The notes under the pieces are model-generated. The model did not search any database and had not been told where the DNA came from. It was given only the letters and a program-made list of their open reading frames with translations. The position numbers and the translations under genes were made by a program. Shown here piece after piece: positions 25,934-35,283 of a DNA stretch of 64,000 nt (position 1 is its first letter; the number at the start of each line of letters is the position of its first letter). Source of the DNA: Chlorobiota bacterium (GTDB taxonomy: Bacteria > Bacteroidota > Ignavibacteria > OLB7); NCBI GenBank assembly GCA_016788565.1, contig JAEUSP010000055.1, positions 62,001-126,000 of the forward strand, in the 5' to 3' direction.

Positions 25934-27892
25934 ATGACGGACAACGGAACAAACACAGTAACCGAGGCACAAGATATGCCAGAAGTTGCTACAAGCGATG
26001 CGACCTCAGCACCAGAACCTACTCCAGTAACGGAAGCAACTGCAGAAACAACTTCTGCACCTTCGGAGCAACCACAGCCAGCAACAACCGAAGCCGAAGT
26101 GGCGATTCCCGCCGCCGCCGACGTGCCACCGGTTGCTGTGCCAGCACAAAGTGAAACTGCTTCCGAAGCTCCTTCCCAAACACCAGTAGCTTCTACTGCC
26201 GAAGTCACTTCTGCTCCGCCTGCCCAAGAAGCGGTGACGGCATCCGTGCCTTCGGCTGATGAAGGTGCTGCGGCATCCGAAACAACGGAAGCATCATCGG
26301 AGGAACCTGAGCACCGCGGGCGGCGCGGCAGCAAGCTGCCCGAAGAGGAGCAGCGTGTTCTGTGGGCCGAGCTTACCGAGAAAAAGAACAAGCATGAAGA
26401 GGTGGAACTCACTGTTATCTCACATAACCGCGGTGGAGTAGTTGCGGGCTACAAGGGGCTGGAAATTTTCCTTCCAATGTCACACTGGAGCCTTGACCGT
26501 GCAGTTCCCAACCCAACGATTGACGCGATACCGGGCGAACCATTCAAAGCGAACGTTTTAGAGATAACCGACTTTGAAACAGACGCACGCCGTATCACAG
26601 CCACGCGCCGCTCAATTCTGCGCCGCTCGTTGATGGACTCGCTAGAAGTTGGCCAACGCCGTGTTGGAACCGTGACCTCCATTCTAGATTTCGGAATCTT
26701 CGTGGATATTGGCGGCGTTGATGGCTTGGTTCATGCTTCAGAAATCAGCTACGACCGCACCAAGCAACCATCCGAAATGGTTCGCAAAGGGCAACGGGTT
26801 GAGGTCATTATTAAAGACATTGACCGCCAGAAGAAGCGCATCTACTTGGGAATGAAGGAATTGCTCCCTTCGCCTTGGAGCCAAGCCGATGAGCTTTTCC
26901 AAGCTGATTCCATTTATCCCGGAAAAGTGGTCGGGCTTAGCAAAGCCGGTGCTTTTGTCGAAATCGCGCCAGGCATTGAAGGCTTTATTCGTTTGCGCGA
27001 ACTTTCCTGGACCAAGCGGGTTCAACACCCGGACGAAATCCTAAAAAAGGGATCAGAAGTCAACGTGAAGGTTCTTGAAATCAACGCCAAACGGGAACGG
27101 CTATCGCTAAGCTACCGCCAAGCCACCGACAACCCGTGGGAAGGGCTATCCCAAAAATTTGCACTGGGAACCCGTTGGGAAGCTCAGATCAAAGAAATCT
27201 CCAGCAAAGGCGTGGTGGTTACTGTTGAAGATGTTGAAGGATTTCTTCCACGCGGGCGAATGGGACGCGAAGCACGCCGTTTGCCTGATATGAAAGCTGG
27301 CGAGCAACTTCCTGTTCACGTTGTTGATGTTGATCCAGCAAATCAATCGCTCATCTTTGGGCTTGTTACTCAGCATAGCGATGACGACCAAGAAGAAGGC
27401 GGACGGCGCGAAGGCGGACCCCGTGAAAATCGTGAGCCACGTGGCGAAGGCGGTTTCCGTAATCGTGAAGGTGGAAATCGTGGCGAAGGCGGCGGCGGAC
27501 GACGCGAAGGTGGGCAAGGTGGTCGGCGTGAAGGAGGGGGGCGACGCGAACGTGGTGGCGAACGTGGTGAGCGTGGCGGCGACCGCGACCGCCCAGTTGC
27601 ACCCCCACAGCCACCGCAGAACGAGCTGAAAAACTCCAAACTCATCGGCAACTTCTCCATTGGTGATCTTCTTGGCGAAGCCGTCAAAAAGCAACTGAAC
27701 TACGACGACCCAACGCCGCCAGCCGCCGCTGCACCTGTTGCTGCCGCGCCAGAAACCCCAGCGGTGGTGGCAACACCAGCACCAATCGCAGAAGCTCAAC
27801 CCGAAGTTGTTGTGGCAACTGAGCCTACTCCAGCCGAGCCTACTCCATCGGTAGAGACATCAGCCGCAAGCGAAGAGTCTGCGCAGTCGTAA
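25934..27892 (+). CDS. rpsA: 30S ribosomal protein S1 with RGG-rich tail
   Basis: A 652-residue protein. The first 125 or so residues are low-complexity, rich in Ala, Pro, Glu and Thr. Four S1 repeats follow; the clearest are GTVTSILDFGIFVDIGGVDG and GKVVGLSKAGAFVEIAPGIE, with conserved ends such as IYLGMKEL and LSLSYRQ. After the repeats comes a tract of about 65 residues made of Gly, Arg and Glu with many RREGG and RGE units, then a Pro/Ala-rich tail. S1 binds mRNA on the 30S subunit. The RGG-like tract, typical of RNA-binding disordered regions, and the extended N-terminus are unlike the compact six-repeat S1 of E. coli. Confidence 0.88.
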   Translation: MTDNGTNTVTEAQDMPEVATSDATSAPEPTPVTEATAETTSAPSEQPQPATTEAEVAIPAAADVPPVAVPAQSETASEAPSQTPVASTAEVTSAPPAQEAVTASVPSADEGAAASETTEASSEEPEHRGRRGSKLPEEEQRVLWAELTEKKNKHEEVELTVISHNRGGVVAGYKGLEIFLPMSHWSLDRAVPNPTIDAIPGEPFKANVLEITDFETDARRITATRRSILRRSLMDSLEVGQRRVGTVTSILDFGIFVDIGGVDGLVHASEISYDRTKQPSEMVRKGQRVEVIIKDIDRQKKRIYLGMKELLPSPWSQADELFQADSIYPGKVVGLSKAGAFVEIAPGIEGFIRLRELSWTKRVQHPDEILKKGSEVNVKVLEINAKRERLSLSYRQATDNPWEGLSQKFALGTRWEAQIKEISSKGVVVTVEDVEGFLPRGRMGREARRLPDMKAGEQLPVHVVDVDPANQSLIFGLVTQHSDDDQEEGGRREGGPRENREPRGEGGFRNREGGNRGEGGGGRREGGQGGRREGGGRRERGGERGERGGDRDRPVAPPQPPQNELKNSKLIGNFSIGDLLGEAVKKQLNYDDPTPPAAAAPVAAAPETPAVVATPAPIAEAQPEVVVATEPTPAEPTPSVETSAASEESAQS

Positions 27893-27912
27893 TTGGCCGC
27901 ACATGCGTGCCT

Positions 27913-27998
27913 GCCCGGATGGCGAAATCGGCAGACGCATCAGACTTAAAATCTGATGGTGCGTAAGCACCGTGCGGGTTCAAGTCCCGCTCTGGGCA
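27913..27998 (+). tRNA. tRNA-Leu (TAA anticodon)
   Basis: An 86-base cloverleaf. The acceptor arm GCCCGGA pairs with TCTGGGC with one G-T pair. The anticodon loop CTTAAAA holds TAA between the arms CAGA and TCTG. A long variable arm (TGGTGCGTAAGCACC) marks a class II tRNA, and the T loop is GGTTCAAGTCC. The discriminator is A; CCA is not fully encoded. Confidence 0.95.
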
Positions 27999-28013
27999 CA
28001 TTTTTTCTTCATA

Positions 28014-28055
28014 AACAAGCAGGGCTTCCGGCAATTACCAGAAGCCCTGCTTGTT
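28014..28055. terminator. Bidirectional terminator between tRNA-Leu and the DUF1501 gene
   Basis: AACAAGCAGGGCTTC (28014-28028) and GAAGCCCTGCTTGTT (28041-28055) are perfect 15-base arms around a 12-base loop. The hairpin sits between two converging units and can serve both. Confidence 0.85.
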
Positions 28056-28085
28056 ATTTCACTCACCACCAAACTCAATCCGTTT

Positions 28086-29618
28086 TTACCGCACAACCGC
28101 CATCCACTTCTCCATCTGGAAACGCCCAATCTGCAGCCGGTACAGATAGCGGCCTGAAGGAATATCGCTCACGTTCACCGGAATCCGATGTTGGCCGGGA
28201 GATACCGTTTGGCTTAAGTATTCCCCCGCAAATCTTCCATCGGCTGAGTAAAGTCGCAAGGTTGCGTACCCTTGAATTGGAGTTGTGAAAGTGACGGTTG
28301 TTCCGCTAACAGCCGGATTCGGGGCGTTTTGCTCCAACGTCATTCCTGCCATTACCGCATCGTCGGCATAGTAGGAGGAAGAGGTTTTGAAGAGCGGAAG
28401 TTTTGTGAAATCGCCAAGCAGCGCATTCTTCGCATCGGCGTTGGTCAGGCCCATCCAGTCTTCCAGCACTGCGGCATAGACTTGGCGGAAATCCACCGTA
28501 AACTTGATATCACCACGATCATCAAGATCCGTAAGGTTTGGATTTCCCCCGTAAATGGCTCCACCATTGACCGAGTTACCAAACACAAACAGCGGGGCTG
28601 CCGCGCCGTGGTCGGTTCCTGCCGAGCCGTTTTCGTTCACACGCCGCCCGAACTCTGAGTACGTGATGCAAGTGACACGGTTGGCGTTACCGCTGGCGGT
28701 GATGTCGTCGAAGAAGCTCTTAATCCCACGCGATAACCTGTTCAGCAAGGTTGCCTGCTGAGCCATCTGGGCCGAGTGAGTATCGAACCCGCCCAACGTC
28801 ACCACAAACACCGTTGTCCCCAACCCTCCATTGATTAGCCTTGCCACTACTTTCAACTGCGATGCAAAGCTGTCGGTGTCGTACTGGGCATTGGTTGTGC
28901 TTCCCAGCATCGCTTGGTTAATCGCTGTCGAGAAGGTGTTTGATTGCTCAAGGATTTCCCGAACATACTTCAACTCCGGCCCAGCCAGCGTTGCGGGAAC
29001 AGGGGAGTCGCTGCTTCCAAGCCCTTTCGCCAAGTTGTAGAATCGGTCGGGGTTATCAATGGCAATGCCGGTGTTCCCAACCTCACCTTGCAAAAGCAAG
29101 GAAGTGCTGGAAGAAACTTGGATTGCAAACGGAGCCACTGGCAGCTGGGCCGGGTACTCTGGATGTGATTTCTCAATATACCGGCCTATCCATCCGGTGA
29201 ACAGGACTTCTTCGGCATCGGAAGCGGAGTTCCAAATATCGGTGGAGCGGAAGTGGGAGCGGTCTTGGTACGGATAGCCAACATTGGAAACCACCGCAGC
29301 GGTTCCCGACTTGAACATATCTTGCACAGCACCCATGGAAGGGTGCAATGCAAGGTCGCTGTTCAGTTTCAGCACCTGGTCGGTTGGCAGTTTGATGTTG
29401 GGGCGTGCATTGAAGTAGCGCGAATCGGCGTAAGGAACCACCGTGTTTAAGCCATCGTTTCCGCCACTCAGATTTATCAGCACCAAGATTCGATCCGATG
29501 CCGCAGAAGGGCGGGCAAAAAAGTGGCGTGCCAGTGGGCGTGCAAACAACCCCGTGGAGGCCAGCGGTATCAGCGTTCCGGCTTGAAGAGCGCGTACAAG
29601 AAATTGTCGGCGTTTCAT
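28086..29618 (-). CDS. DUF1501 protein with twin-arginine-like signal and T9SS-like C-terminus
   Basis: A 510-residue protein beginning MKRRQFLVRALQAGTLIPLA, a twin-arginine-like export signal, then LVLINLSGGNDGLNTVVPYA, typical of the DUF1501 family. The last 80 or so residues form a beta-rich domain (NAPNPAVSGTTVTF) ending WMAVVR, like T9SS sorting domains. The family is distantly related to alkaline phosphatase-like hydrolases, but its activity is not established. It follows the DUF1800 gene by 39 bases; the two families usually occur as a pair and probably work together at the cell envelope. Confidence 0.85.
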   Translation of the reverse strand: MKRRQFLVRALQAGTLIPLASTGLFARPLARHFFARPSAASDRILVLINLSGGNDGLNTVVPYADSRYFNARPNIKLPTDQVLKLNSDLALHPSMGAVQDMFKSGTAAVVSNVGYPYQDRSHFRSTDIWNSASDAEEVLFTGWIGRYIEKSHPEYPAQLPVAPFAIQVSSSTSLLLQGEVGNTGIAIDNPDRFYNLAKGLGSSDSPVPATLAGPELKYVREILEQSNTFSTAINQAMLGSTTNAQYDTDSFASQLKVVARLINGGLGTTVFVVTLGGFDTHSAQMAQQATLLNRLSRGIKSFFDDITASGNANRVTCITYSEFGRRVNENGSAGTDHGAAAPLFVFGNSVNGGAIYGGNPNLTDLDDRGDIKFTVDFRQVYAAVLEDWMGLTNADAKNALLGDFTKLPLFKTSSSYYADDAVMAGMTLEQNAPNPAVSGTTVTFTTPIQGYATLRLYSADGRFAGEYLSQTVSPGQHRIPVNVSDIPSGRYLYRLQIGRFQMEKWMAVVR

Positions 29619-29657
29619 AGTTGGTTGGTCAGTGTTGGCTTTGTGGTTTGTTTGCGG

Positions 29658-31235
29658 TTACATCAACTGGAATTCGGCAAAGCTGGATAGCCGGACTAAG
29701 CAGGAACGGATTTTCTGAGCCGACTGTGCCGGTTTCCACTCGTAGTCGAAGCCACCGCCAAGCAGTTCAGCAAGCAAAGCGTTTTTCATCTCGGCATCTA
29801 ATGGAACCGGAACCAGCAGTGTGATAAGATTATCCAGCACTTTGTGGACATCGTCGGCATCCGGCAAGGAGTTGATAAACGCAACCGGATCGAACTGATA
29901 CGCCAGCGAACTGGGGATCGGCTCCACCCACATTTTTGCGTAGCGCACACGAAGCGGAGCCGTCACACTGCTAATCCATGTTCGCCCGCCTGGCCACCCT
30001 TTCACGTTGGGTGGGTAGAACAGCCATTGTGACAGGTACCACATTGCTGTCACAGGGTCATGGGTTTCGGGACGGTCGGCGGCAAGGTTGCTGGCGGCCA
30101 TTGCGGGCTTCAGATTGAAGCTGCGCATTGCCCCAACTACATAATCGGCAGGGCTTTTTATCTGCGAACCGATCACGTTATCATCAAAGAAATGCTCGCT
30201 GTTCAGAAGCTGCTTCAGCACCGCTTTCACCGACCAGTTATTGTCCGATAGGGTCTGCGCCATTGCGGCCACAATATCCATATCCGGCTCATGATGCACA
30301 AACGTTTGGTAGAGCTTTGTGCAAAGGAAGACCGCCGAACGTGGTTTCTGCAGATCTTTGTCAATCTGCTCGAAGATGTGGTCAATCACATCAGTTTCGG
30401 CTTTGCCCTGGATACCAAAGCCTGCGGTTTTTCCGAAGATGGTTTTTACCGACTTATCAAAGCTGGCCGGATTGAACCGCACCGACAACCGATCTGGAGT
30501 CCAGCCAGTCAGTGCGCGCGCAAGCTCGATGATGTCATGCTCCAAATAATGCGGGGTTCCATCTTTGTAGAACCCTGTCCCGATTGCGAACAACTCCAAC
30601 AGTTCCCGTGCATAATTCTCGTTCGGGTTGCCGGCCTTGCTGACGTATCCATCCAAGTAGATGAGCATCGCCGGGTCAATCGTCACCCGCTTTGTTAACT
30701 CACGGAAGTCCCCAAAAGCAAACTCCCTGAACAGCTGGTTTTGGATATACAAGTATTGGGTGTAATAGACCACCGGATACTCGCTAACGAAGTGGTTATG
30801 CCAGAAGAGCACCATTTTCTCACGCAGCATATTCTTCGGGTCGGCCATCAGGCCAAACCACCACTCCTGAAGTTGCCGCAGCCACGTTGCATACTGGGCA
30901 CTTGCTGCGTTGCTGTTCTGGAAGTAATCCTGATTCACCCAGTTGCCTGGCGGCGCAGGAAGTTCACCCGGCTCCAGCAATCCATCAATGATTGCCGCTG
31001 GTGTCAGGCCAAGTGCGTTTTGGATGTCGGACCAATTACAGCCAAACCCTGCGCGGCGGAACAGGTGAGCAGCACGTTGGGCATTCCACGGCTTTTCGGC
31101 GCGTGGCACGTAGGGTTCTAACCCACCGGAAGAAAGAAGCGAAGCTCCATTCTTGGAAGTTCGTTTGTTGTTGCTTGGCGATGCTGGCCAAGGGGAGGAG
31201 CGATGCGGTGCAGAAAGGAAATCGCGGCGATCCAT
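29658..31235 (-). CDS. DUF1800 family protein
   Basis: A 525-residue protein that starts MDRRDFL, again resembling a twin-arginine motif but with a weak hydrophobic stretch after it. Characteristic segments are HLFRRAGFGCNW, REKMVLFWHNHFVS, NENYARELLELFAIG and VKGWPGGRTWISS, which are those of DUF1800. No T9SS domain is seen. It is the first gene of a two-gene unit with the DUF1501 gene. Function of the pair is unknown; a link to exported or oxidative processes is only conjecture. Confidence 0.85.
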   Translation of the reverse strand: MDRRDFLSAPHRSSPWPASPSNNKRTSKNGASLLSSGGLEPYVPRAEKPWNAQRAAHLFRRAGFGCNWSDIQNALGLTPAAIIDGLLEPGELPAPPGNWVNQDYFQNSNAASAQYATWLRQLQEWWFGLMADPKNMLREKMVLFWHNHFVSEYPVVYYTQYLYIQNQLFREFAFGDFRELTKRVTIDPAMLIYLDGYVSKAGNPNENYARELLELFAIGTGFYKDGTPHYLEHDIIELARALTGWTPDRLSVRFNPASFDKSVKTIFGKTAGFGIQGKAETDVIDHIFEQIDKDLQKPRSAVFLCTKLYQTFVHHEPDMDIVAAMAQTLSDNNWSVKAVLKQLLNSEHFFDDNVIGSQIKSPADYVVGAMRSFNLKPAMAASNLAADRPETHDPVTAMWYLSQWLFYPPNVKGWPGGRTWISSVTAPLRVRYAKMWVEPIPSSLAYQFDPVAFINSLPDADDVHKVLDNLITLLVPVPLDAEMKNALLAELLGGGFDYEWKPAQSAQKIRSCLVRLSSFAEFQLM

Positions 31236-31391
31236 AGCAGTGTTTCGTTGAGTTCAGAAGGAGGACGCGGGAACTTACGCCACATATTGATTGCAAGCAA
31301 CCGTTTTCACAGATGTCCCCAAAAAAGGGGCTGCAGAATTGCCTTGCGTTGTTTCCAGAATGTTCGGCATTGTTGCGGATGTTCAACGGGC

Positions 31392-31422
31392 TTGGATATA
31401 CCAACGGGAACAAGTAGTTTCG
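31392..31422 (+). promoter_or_regulatory. Probable promoter of the uppS-bamA-lpx run
   Basis: TTG (31392-31394), a 20-base spacer and TAGTTTCG (31415-31422) match the TTG/TAnnTTyG pattern seen before the ATP synthase operon, with the same spacing. It lies 41 bases before the proposed start of uppS. Confidence 0.5.
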
Positions 31423-31462
31423 CCCGCTTGAAAAGCGTTGTTCGTACCCAAAGCATACTATT

Positions 31463-32302
31463 GTGAGCAGTTGGTCAACACCACAAACCGAGAGCGACCT
31501 GCGAATACAGCAGGAGTTCAAAGCATCAGGAATGCTGCCGAAGCACGTTGCCATTATCATGGATGGCAATGGCCGTTGGGCAAAGGAGCAACGGCTTCCA
31601 CGTGTGTCGGGGCATCGCGCCGGGGTGGATTCCGTCCGTGATATCGTGCAGGCCTGCGGCCAGCTTGCAATCCCGCACCTGACGCTGTACGCATTCTCAA
31701 CCGAAAATTGGAAACGCCCAAAAAGCGAAGTCTCCGTTCTGATGGAGCTGTTGATGGTCTATCTTCGCAGCGAAATCGAAGACTTAAACCGCAACAACGT
31801 CCGGCTCAGTGCCATCGGCCAGCTGAACGCACTTCCGAAACCTGTTCAGAAAGAACTCCATTCCAGCATGGAGAAACTTGCCGGGAACACCGGACTGAAC
31901 CTGACCTTAGCCCTTAGCTACAGCGGACGCTGGGATATCGTCCGTGCTGTGCAGACGTTGGCACTGGATGTCCGCCGGGGGAAACTCTCCCCCGAAGACA
32001 TCACCGAAGACTTGTTCCAGACCTACTTAACCACAGCCGATATCCCCGACCCAGATCTGCTGATCCGCACCAGCGGTGAGATGCGGTTAAGCAATTTCCT
32101 TCTGTGGGAAATGGCCTATGCCGAACTCCACATCGCCAGCGTCTTCTGGCCGGAGTTCCGCCGCGATCATCTGTACCAAGCTCTCAGCGATTACTTGCAG
32201 CGGGAACGCCGGTTCGGAAAAACCAGCGAGCAACTCACCGAATCAGGCTCCCAATCGCGTTCCTACGTCCAAAAGATCATTGATTTGATAACACGGCAAT
32301 AG
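31463..32302 (+). CDS. uppS: Undecaprenyl diphosphate synthase (isoprenyl transferase)
   Basis: A 279-residue cis-prenyltransferase that makes the lipid carrier for peptidoglycan and O-antigen. The catalytic aspartate is D34 in MDGNGRWAKE, and LTLYAFSTENWKRP and DLLIRTSGEMRLSNFLLWE are classical family motifs. GTG 31463 gives a short N-terminal extension like those of relatives; ATG 31532 is possible but would remove most of the lead-in. It opens the envelope run and is 7 bases from bamA. Confidence 0.93.
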   Translation: MSSWSTPQTESDLRIQQEFKASGMLPKHVAIIMDGNGRWAKEQRLPRVSGHRAGVDSVRDIVQACGQLAIPHLTLYAFSTENWKRPKSEVSVLMELLMVYLRSEIEDLNRNNVRLSAIGQLNALPKPVQKELHSSMEKLAGNTGLNLTLALSYSGRWDIVRAVQTLALDVRRGKLSPEDITEDLFQTYLTTADIPDPDLLIRTSGEMRLSNFLLWEMAYAELHIASVFWPEFRRDHLYQALSDYLQRERRFGKTSEQLTESGSQSRSYVQKIIDLITRQ

Positions 32303-32309
32303 CACCTAT

Positions 32310-34691
32310 ATGACCCCCACCAGATCATTGATCGTCAGCTGGTTGGCACTGTTGTTTGTCCACCAACTTGCCTACACCCAAACGCCCGACGCAAAACCAC
32401 AATCCCTGCGAATCCGCGATATCCGCGTGGAGGGGAACGAGACCGCAAGCGCGTCGGCAATCATCGCGTACTCCAACCTTCGCATTGGCGATGTTATCGG
32501 CGCAGGAAGCGAAGCCTTCCCGAAAGCAATCAAAAATTTGATGGATCGGCGGCTGTTTAGCGATGTCAAAATCTACGTTGAGGATATGCGTGGCGACGAA
32601 GGGGTGATCGTCATCAGCGTGAAAGAATATGGTCGCGTTGGCGTGGTCACATTCCAGGGGAACGATGAGTTCAGCGAAAAAGACTTGGAGTCGGTCGTTA
32701 CGATCCGCACCGGCGACATCGCCTCACCCTACGAAATTGACCGGTCGCGTTCCAAAATCCGTGCGAAGTATGGCGAAGAAGGCTATCTGTTCACCAAAGT
32801 GAAAGTGGAGACAACTCCATCCGACGATGACGATGGCCGCAGCAACCTTCAATTCAATATTGAAGAAGGTCCAGAGGTAAGCATCGGCGCAATCACCATT
32901 GAAGGGAACGCAAAAATCCCCGATGATGCACTGAAAGGAGCAATGAGTGAGGTGAAGGAAAAATCATGGTGGCAGTTCTGGCGCACGTCGGGATTCGACC
33001 GCAAAAAGCTAAAAAAAGATGAGACGCTGATTGTGGATTACTACCGTGAACGTGGGTTCATCAATGCGTCCGTGTTGTCCGACTCCATCTCCATTGACCC
33101 AACCACTGGGAAAGCAGATGTCCAGATTTCCGTATCGGAAGGAAGGCAGATGTTTTTGCGGAACGTGGCTCTTGCAGGGAATAACGTCTATCCTTCGCCA
33201 GTGATCCTCCACCGTCTGGATGTTGATACCAACGCCCCATACAACCAAGTTCGGTTGGAGAAAAACTTGAACGGCAACGAAGACCAAACCGACGTTCGTT
33301 CCCTCTACCTTGATAACGGCTATCTTACCTTCAATGCCCAGCTAAGCGAGCAACCAGTAAACGGTGATACGGTTGATGTGCTGATTAAAATGGTGGAGGG
33401 GAACCCAGCCAGCATCCGCTACGTCACAATTTCGGGAAACACCCGCACCAAGGACAAAGTGATCCGCCGTGAGCTGTTCACCCACCCAGGGGATGTGTTC
33501 AGCAAAGCATCCGTCATCCGGTCGTTGCGGAACCTTGCCAACCTGAACTACTTCAACCCGGAACGCCTTGAGCCAGCCGTCCAGCCGGTAGATGCCACCA
33601 CGGTGGACATCACCTACAAAGTTGAAGAACGCCCCAGCGACACGTTCAACGCCTCAATCGGCCTTAGCTCGCAGGGACTCACCGGAATGTTGGGAGTTTC
33701 CTTCAATAATTTTTCGCTGACCGAGCCGTTGCAGGGGGGAGGGGGGCAAATCCTGAATTTCAACTGGGAGTTTGGTTCCTACGTTACCACCTTCTCGCTG
33801 GGATTAACCGAGCCATATCTGTTCGATTGGCCGGTGACGTTAGGCTCCAGCGTCTTCTACCAAACCCAAGACCTGACAACCGTCAGCACCAACGAAAACA
33901 AACTGCGCCGCGCCGGTATTTCCGTAACATCCGGCTGGAAGCCAGGCTGGCCCGATGATTTCTTCCGCGCCGATATGGTGGTTCGCTTCCTTCGGAACGA
34001 CATCACCGGCAGCAGCACCTACTACCGTGATGGAACTGAGTTAAGCTCAACATTCAGCATCTCCCGCTCCAGCATTGATAACCCCGTCTTCCCAAAGTAT
34101 GGCTCACGATTCAGCCTAAGCTCAACCATTGCCGGGCTTGGAAATGCGGAGTATGTGAAACCTGAATTAAAACTGGAATTCTACTCACCCATTGTTGACG
34201 TGACAGAATCCAACAGCTTGGTCTTCTACTTGGGAAGCGAATTCGGCTACCTGTACAACTATGGCGACTTTGCCAACATCCCGCCGCTATCTTTGTATGC
34301 AATGGGTGGGACCGCCTTGACGGCACTAAACGCCATTCCATTGCGCGGCTACGAGGATCGCTCAATCGGCCCAGTTGGTGGCGATGGAATTCCCGTTGGA
34401 CAGGTCTATAACAAAATCTCAACCGAGCTTCGGTTCTCGATAGCAATCAATCCAATCCCCATTTTCGTGCTGGCGTTTGCCGAAGCCGGGAACGTGTGGT
34501 CAAACCTTAGCGAAGTTGACCCGTTCAACCTGAAACGCTCGGCTGGCTTTGGGATTCGGGTGATGGTTCCCCCAGTAGGAATTTTAGGATTTGACTATGG
34601 ATATGGGTTCGATCCCAGCAGTTCCATCCAACGCCCCGGCGGGCTTCCGGAACGTTCCGGCTGGCAATTCCACTTCCAGTTTGGCAAATAA
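32310..34691 (+). CDS. bamA: Outer-membrane protein assembly factor BamA
   Basis: A 793-residue Omp85 protein with signal peptide (about residues 1-23), a series of POTRA domains (about 32-430; IRDIRVEGN, VTFQGNDEFSE, ITIEGNAKIP, VALAGNNVYPSP, VTISGNTRTKD can be seen as five starts) and a C-terminal beta barrel ending in FHFQFGK. It folds proteins into the outer membrane. Neighbours uppS and ompH are typical in Bacteroidetes. The barrel contains ALRGYEDRS-like and RFSIAINP motifs of the family. Confidence 0.94.
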   Translation: MTPTRSLIVSWLALLFVHQLAYTQTPDAKPQSLRIRDIRVEGNETASASAIIAYSNLRIGDVIGAGSEAFPKAIKNLMDRRLFSDVKIYVEDMRGDEGVIVISVKEYGRVGVVTFQGNDEFSEKDLESVVTIRTGDIASPYEIDRSRSKIRAKYGEEGYLFTKVKVETTPSDDDDGRSNLQFNIEEGPEVSIGAITIEGNAKIPDDALKGAMSEVKEKSWWQFWRTSGFDRKKLKKDETLIVDYYRERGFINASVLSDSISIDPTTGKADVQISVSEGRQMFLRNVALAGNNVYPSPVILHRLDVDTNAPYNQVRLEKNLNGNEDQTDVRSLYLDNGYLTFNAQLSEQPVNGDTVDVLIKMVEGNPASIRYVTISGNTRTKDKVIRRELFTHPGDVFSKASVIRSLRNLANLNYFNPERLEPAVQPVDATTVDITYKVEERPSDTFNASIGLSSQGLTGMLGVSFNNFSLTEPLQGGGGQILNFNWEFGSYVTTFSLGLTEPYLFDWPVTLGSSVFYQTQDLTTVSTNENKLRRAGISVTSGWKPGWPDDFFRADMVVRFLRNDITGSSTYYRDGTELSSTFSISRSSIDNPVFPKYGSRFSLSSTIAGLGNAEYVKPELKLEFYSPIVDVTESNSLVFYLGSEFGYLYNYGDFANIPPLSLYAMGGTALTALNAIPLRGYEDRSIGPVGGDGIPVGQVYNKISTELRFSIAINPIPIFVLAFAEAGNVWSNLSEVDPFNLKRSAGFGIRVMVPPVGILGFDYGYGFDPSSSIQRPGGLPERSGWQFHFQFGK

Positions 34692-34740
34692 CACAATCAA
34701 CAAAACCGTCTTAACCGACCTTTCACAGCAACGAATCCGT

Positions 34741-35283
34741 ATGATGAAAACCGCGCTACGCACACTGGCTTGTGTGCTGTTCTCACTGATTGTCCTGCAT
34801 CCTTCTTCGGCCAATGCCCAACTACGAATTGGATATGTGGAGACCGAAACCATTATCAGCACACATAAAGAATTCAAAGCAGTGGAAGCCCAACTGCAAG
34901 TCTATCGGAAACAATTCGAGGACACTTTGGGGATGTTTAAGGCCCGGTATGACCAAGAGCTGGAAGACTACCAGAAAAAGCAGGCCACAATGACCCCGGA
35001 AGCAAAGCAGCAAAAAGAGAGCGAAATTCTGCAGATGCGCGACTACATTTTGCAGTACCAGCAAGCAAAATTTGGGGCACAGGGGGATATCCTTGCAAAG
35101 CAACAGGAACTACTGATGCCACTTCGCGAGAAAATCAAGAAAATTATCGCCAAAGTTGCCAAAGAAGAAAAAGTGGCTGTGGTGTTCGAGAACAGCAACT
35201 TAGTCTATATTGACCAGGACCCAAAAACAACGGTGAATATCACCTTCAAAGTACTTGACTACTTAAGCCGTGACTCCCAATAA
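34741..35283 (+). CDS. OmpH/Skp family periplasmic chaperone
   Basis: A 180-residue protein with a signal peptide (MMKTALRTLACVLFSLIVLH, cleaved near SANA) and a long central coiled coil typical of Skp, the chaperone that holds unfolded outer-membrane proteins. The frame opens upstream at 34591 inside bamA, but the methionine at 34741 starts the signal peptide. It lies 49 bases after bamA and precedes a second OmpH-like gene. Confidence 0.88.
   Translation: MMKTALRTLACVLFSLIVLHPSSANAQLRIGYVETETIISTHKEFKAVEAQLQVYRKQFEDTLGMFKARYDQELEDYQKKQATMTPEAKQQKESEILQMRDYILQYQQAKFGAQGDILAKQQELLMPLREKIKKIIAKVAKEEKVAVVFENSNLVYIDQDPKTTVNITFKVLDYLSRDSQ

Noticed and set aside
27366-27799. Long open frames on both strands over the 3' part of rpsA
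   Set aside because: They arise from the Gly/Arg-rich repeat composition of rpsA and have no homology-like motifs or start signals.
31310-31332. A CCCC-A6-GGGG hairpin as terminator or regulator
   Set aside because: Only four base pairs, no T-run in the right place, and it lies in a divergent spacer where a terminator is not expected.
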